Shown: piece by piece, positions 30,320 to 32,591 of the stretch
How the letters are laid out: every line of letters begins with the position of its first letter
Numbering within the stretch: position 1 is the first letter of the stretch
From: an uncultured Neglectibacter sp.
Lineage (GTDB): Bacteria; Bacillota; Clostridia; Oscillospirales; Acutalibacteraceae
NCBI GenBank assembly: GCA_904374805.1
Contig: CAJFEW010000017.1
Span: 1 to 32,591 of the forward strand
DNA length: 32,591 nt
Reading direction: 5' to 3'
Position numbers and translations under genes: made by a program
The notes under the pieces: generated by a model
The model's database searches: none
Seen by the model: the letters and a program-made list of their open reading frames with translations, nothing else
Told to the model about the DNA's origin: nothing

Positions 30320-30676
30320 GTGAACCGAGAAGAAGTAAGCCGCTGCTATGGGCTTTCCATGGAGCTTTTGGAGCAGTATGAAAACTGGAACTTGCGCAAG
30401 AACGGGGAAAAGGGCTTTTCCTACTCCGCCCAGGATTTACAGCGGCTGAGCTTAGTTGTGCTTTTACGGGACATCGGTTTTTCCTGGGAGGAGTGCCGGG
30501 TTTTTCTCTGTTTGGAAAACAGGGAAGCCAGCTGCCGGCTACAGATGCTGGAACAGCACAGAAACTTACTGCTGGAAGAAATCCACAGGCAGGAAGGGCT
30601 GCTGGAGCAGCTGGATGGCCTGCGCTTTCAGTTAGAGACAAAAAACACCGTTTTTCCCTTGTTTCCAGAAAACTAG
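30320..30676 (+). CDS. MerR-like transcriptional regulator
   Basis: The product is 118 residues from GTG 30320 after AAAGGAGGGC. It has the MerR order of elements: a first helix-turn-helix ('MNREEVSRCYGLSMELLEQY'), then the second winged part ('FSYSAQDLQRLSLVVLLRDI') followed by 'GFSWEECRVFL', and a long dimer coiled coil ('LQMLEQHRNLLLEEIHRQEG'). The N-terminal motif is degenerate (usual YYxxxGLL is reduced). Two Cys ('EECRVFLCL') lie in the linker but not in a metal-site arrangement. It precedes the aldo/keto reductase by 40 bases and probably shares its message. Confidence 0.78.
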   Translation: MNREEVSRCYGLSMELLEQYENWNLRKNGEKGFSYSAQDLQRLSLVVLLRDIGFSWEECRVFLCLENREASCRLQMLEQHRNLLLEEIHRQEGLLEQLDGLRFQLETKNTVFPLFPEN

Positions 30677-30716
30677 GGTTGAAAACAAGGGAAACACAGA
30701 AGAAAGGGGAACAAAT

Positions 30717-31748
30717 ATGCAGTACGTAAAGTTGGGCAATTCCGATTTGCAGGTCTCCCGCATCTGCATGGGATGCATGGGCTTTGGCAACGCAGCCACA
30801 GGACAGCACAGCTGGACCCTGGACGAAACCAGTTCCCGGGAGATCATCAAGCGAGGCCTGGACCTGGGCGTCAACTTTTTCGACACGGCCATCGGCTACC
30901 AAAACGGAACCAGCGAGGAATACCTGGGACGGGCCTTAAAAGACTTGGCCCGCCGGGAGGACGTGGTAGTGGCAACGAAATTCCCCGGCCGGTCCCCGGA
31001 GGAAATTGCCGCCGGGGTCACCGGACAGCAGCATGTCACAAACTTGTTGGATAAGAGCCTGCAGCATTTGGGCATGGACTACGTAGACTTGTACATCTAC
31101 CACATGTGGGACTACGCCACGCCGCTTTATGAGATTCTGGAGGGGCTTTCCCAGGCGGTGAAAGCAGGCAAGGTCCGCTATGTGGGCATCTCCAACTGCT
31201 TCGCCTATCAGCTCGCCAAGGCAAACGCCCTGGCAGAAAAAGAGGGCTTCCCTCAGTTTGTGTCCATTCAGGGACACTACAATCTGATCTTCCGGGAGGA
31301 AGAGCGGGAAATGGCCAAACTCTGTGCCGAGGATAACATTGCCATGACGCCCTACAGCGCTTTGGCAGGGGGACGGCTTTCCAAACATCCGGGAGAAACC
31401 TCCAAGCGCCTGGAAGAGGACAGCTATGCAAAATTTAAATACGATGCCACAGCCCAGCAGGATGGAATCATCATCGACCGGGTGGCCGAGCTGGCGCAAA
31501 AGCGAGGCGTCTCCATGACGGAGATCTCCCTGGCATGGCTGCTGCAAAAGGTCACTGCACCCGTGGTGGGCGCCACCAAACTGCACCACATCGAAGGAGC
31601 CGCCAAAGCCGTAGACCTGGTTTTGACCCCTGAGGAGACAGCGTACCTGGAGGAACCGTATGTACCCCACAAGCTGGTGGGTGTGATGGCACAAAACACC
31701 CCTGCCGCTGCAGGAGGCAAGCAAGTGTGGACCGTGAACAGCAAGTAA
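30717..31748 (+). CDS. Aldo/keto reductase
   Basis: The product is 343 residues, with ATG 30717 behind AGAAAGGGG. It has the complete catalytic tetrad context: 'NFFDTAIGYQNG' (Asp, Tyr), 'VVVATKFPG' (Lys) and 'DYVDLYIYHMWD' (His). The barrel ends with 'ISLAWLLQKVTAPVVGATKL' (cofactor phosphate region). The sequence is close to the YajO/general stress 69-type reductases. It reduces aldehydes or ketones with NADPH in the cytoplasm; the physiological substrate is unknown. It is followed 17 bases later by the decarboxylase-like gene, so the two are probably made together. Confidence 0.92.
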   Translation: MQYVKLGNSDLQVSRICMGCMGFGNAATGQHSWTLDETSSREIIKRGLDLGVNFFDTAIGYQNGTSEEYLGRALKDLARREDVVVATKFPGRSPEEIAAGVTGQQHVTNLLDKSLQHLGMDYVDLYIYHMWDYATPLYEILEGLSQAVKAGKVRYVGISNCFAYQLAKANALAEKEGFPQFVSIQGHYNLIFREEEREMAKLCAEDNIAMTPYSALAGGRLSKHPGETSKRLEEDSYAKFKYDATAQQDGIIIDRVAELAQKRGVSMTEISLAWLLQKVTAPVVGATKLHHIEGAAKAVDLVLTPEETAYLEEPYVPHKLVGVMAQNTPAAAGGKQVWTVNSK

Positions 31749-31765
31749 TAAAGGAGGAAATCCCC

Positions 31766-32455
31766 ATGTTTGACTTTCGAAAAAACGATCCGGAGTTTGC
31801 GGAGCGATTCGAGCACTTTGCCTTGGAAGAAGTGGTGAACGAACCTGGTCAGCAGCTGGACCCGGTCACCCGGCACTTGGCCATTTTAGCCACCTTGCTG
31901 GGCTGCCAAGGGATCGATGCTTTTCGGGAAGAACTGCCGGTTGCCTTGGACGCCGGGGTGACTCCTGTGATGGCCAAGGAAGTGGTCTACCAAGGGGTGG
32001 ATTACTTGGGAATTGGGAGAGTTTTCCCCTTTTTGCAGGCTGCCAATGAAATCTTCCAGGAGCGGGGCATCCCCCTTCCCTTGGAAGGCCAAGCCACTAC
32101 AACCATGGAAAATCGTCTGGAGAAAGGCGCCCAAGCACAGGCGGAAATCTTTGGCGACCATATGCTGGAAGCATGGAAACAGGGACATATCAATCGCTGG
32201 CTGGCCGCCAACTGCTTCGGGGACTACTACACCCGCACAGGCTTGGATCTAAAGCAGCGAGAAATGATCACCTTCTGCTACCTGGCCGCCCAAGGAGGGT
32301 GTGAACCCCAGCTGGTTGCCCACGCCAAAGGAAACATCCGCTTGGGAAACGATGGGGCGTTTCTCACTAAAGTGGTCTCCCAATGCCTGCCCTACATCGG
32401 CTACCCCCGCAGTTTGAACGCCATCACCTGTATTCACAAGGCGGAGGAGAACTGA
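31766..32455 (+). CDS. Carboxymuconolactone decarboxylase-family protein (two tandem domains)
   Basis: The product is 229 residues, with ATG 31766 behind AAAGGAGG. Two CMD/AhpD-like helical domains are visible: residues about 20-95 ('LDPVTRHLAILATLLGCQGI') and about 135-225 ('DLKQREMITFCYLAAQGGCE', 'CLPYIGYPRSLNAI'). The AhpD active-site CxxC is absent, so peroxidase activity by that route is unlikely. Such proteins are frequent partners of aldo/keto reductases in Clostridia and other anaerobes, but the reaction is not established. The gene ends the LysR/MerR cluster before a hairpin. Confidence 0.88.
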   Translation: MFDFRKNDPEFAERFEHFALEEVVNEPGQQLDPVTRHLAILATLLGCQGIDAFREELPVALDAGVTPVMAKEVVYQGVDYLGIGRVFPFLQAANEIFQERGIPLPLEGQATTTMENRLEKGAQAQAEIFGDHMLEAWKQGHINRWLAANCFGDYYTRTGLDLKQREMITFCYLAAQGGCEPQLVAHAKGNIRLGNDGAFLTKVVSQCLPYIGYPRSLNAITCIHKAEEN

Positions 32456-32468
32456 AACATCGCAAAAA

Positions 32469-32493
32469 AGCAGCCAGTTTGCCACTGGCTGCT
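32469..32493. terminator. Hairpin after the CMD-family gene
   Basis: Arms AGCAGCCAGT/ACTGGCTGCT with a five-base loop. The six A before it make it a good minus-strand terminator; the plus-strand T tail is weak. Confidence 0.65.
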
Positions 32494-32500
32494 TCAGCTT

Positions 32501-32576
32501 GTCGAAAAAGTCTCATAGGAGGGCAGCCGGCCGCAGAAGCGGGGCCTTCGGCCCCTGTCTGCTGACTTTTTTGTCG
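32501..32576 (+). repeat. Nested stem element at the window end
   Basis: The outer arms AAAAAGTC/GACTTTTT (32505-32512, 32564-32571) enclose GCAGA/TCTGC and a GGGGCC-TTC-GGCCCC hairpin (32541-32555), closing in TTTTTTG. It could be a terminator or a dispersed structured repeat. Confidence 0.5.
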
Positions 32577-32591
32577 CTGAGTGTCCCTTAA

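Overview
The window looks like the chromosome of a gut-type Clostridia, most likely an Oscillospiraceae relative. This is inferred from the moderately high GC, the Gram-positive style genes and signals (AGGAGG ribosome sites, EndoA-type MazF, S-layer homology domains, a purine riboswitch) and the Clostridia-type integrated element. I could run no search, so the taxonomy is an inference.

Positions 1 to about 9720 are one end of an integrative and conjugative element (ICE). Read on the minus strand it carries parA, parB, a 29-residue membrane peptide, a 72-residue HhH-like protein, a DUF7007-like protein and the N-terminus of a very large helicase/methylase-type polyvalent protein. That large frame runs off the left edge and overlaps a second credible frame, a TnpV homologue with its own ribosome site. 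Between parA and a 55-residue ICE gene lies a 5.2-kb cargo segment bounded by an exact 19-bp direct repeat (3885-3903 and 9153-9171). The cargo holds decayed genes (a beta-rich secreted-protein fragment, a 5'-truncated NYN protein and a frameshifted XRE repressor), a small intact XRE regulator with a repeated operator, and a 912-residue surface protein (GLUG repeats, InlB-type repeats, three SLH domains) behind a leader with three back-to-back perfect palindromes. The ICE ends inside the start of a low-molecular-weight protein tyrosine phosphatase gene. Only the first dozen codons of that gene survive, fused to ICE sequence (9622-9753), so this is the probable attachment junction.

From about 9750 onward the sequence reads as ordinary chromosome in short units: a PAP2 phosphatase; an ArsR-nitroreductase pair with a palindromic operator over its promoter; a Crp/Fnr regulator; a guanine-type riboswitch in front of a COG2509-like FAD dehydrogenase; a divergent cis-prenyltransferase; glycogen synthase with a long Lys/Ala/Pro repeat extension; an XRE regulator with a probably frameshifted partner; a MelA-type GH4 glycosidase; a DapB-like dehydrogenase; a SEC-C protein; the CCA-adding enzyme; a MazF toxin with no adjacent antitoxin; tRNA-Ala(GGC); a small palindrome-bounded element; a sugar isomerase-like TIM-barrel protein; a membrane protein-citramalate synthase operon; and a LysR, MerR, aldo/keto reductase, carboxymuconolactone decarboxylase-like cluster.

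The strongest leads are the 19-bp repeat-bounded cargo inside the ICE, the ICE/phosphatase junction, the dual-frame TnpV/helicase overlap, the palindromic leader of the surface protein, the riboswitch-controlled FAD enzyme and the repeat-extended glycogen synthase. I did not find an unambiguous complete new defence or signalling system.
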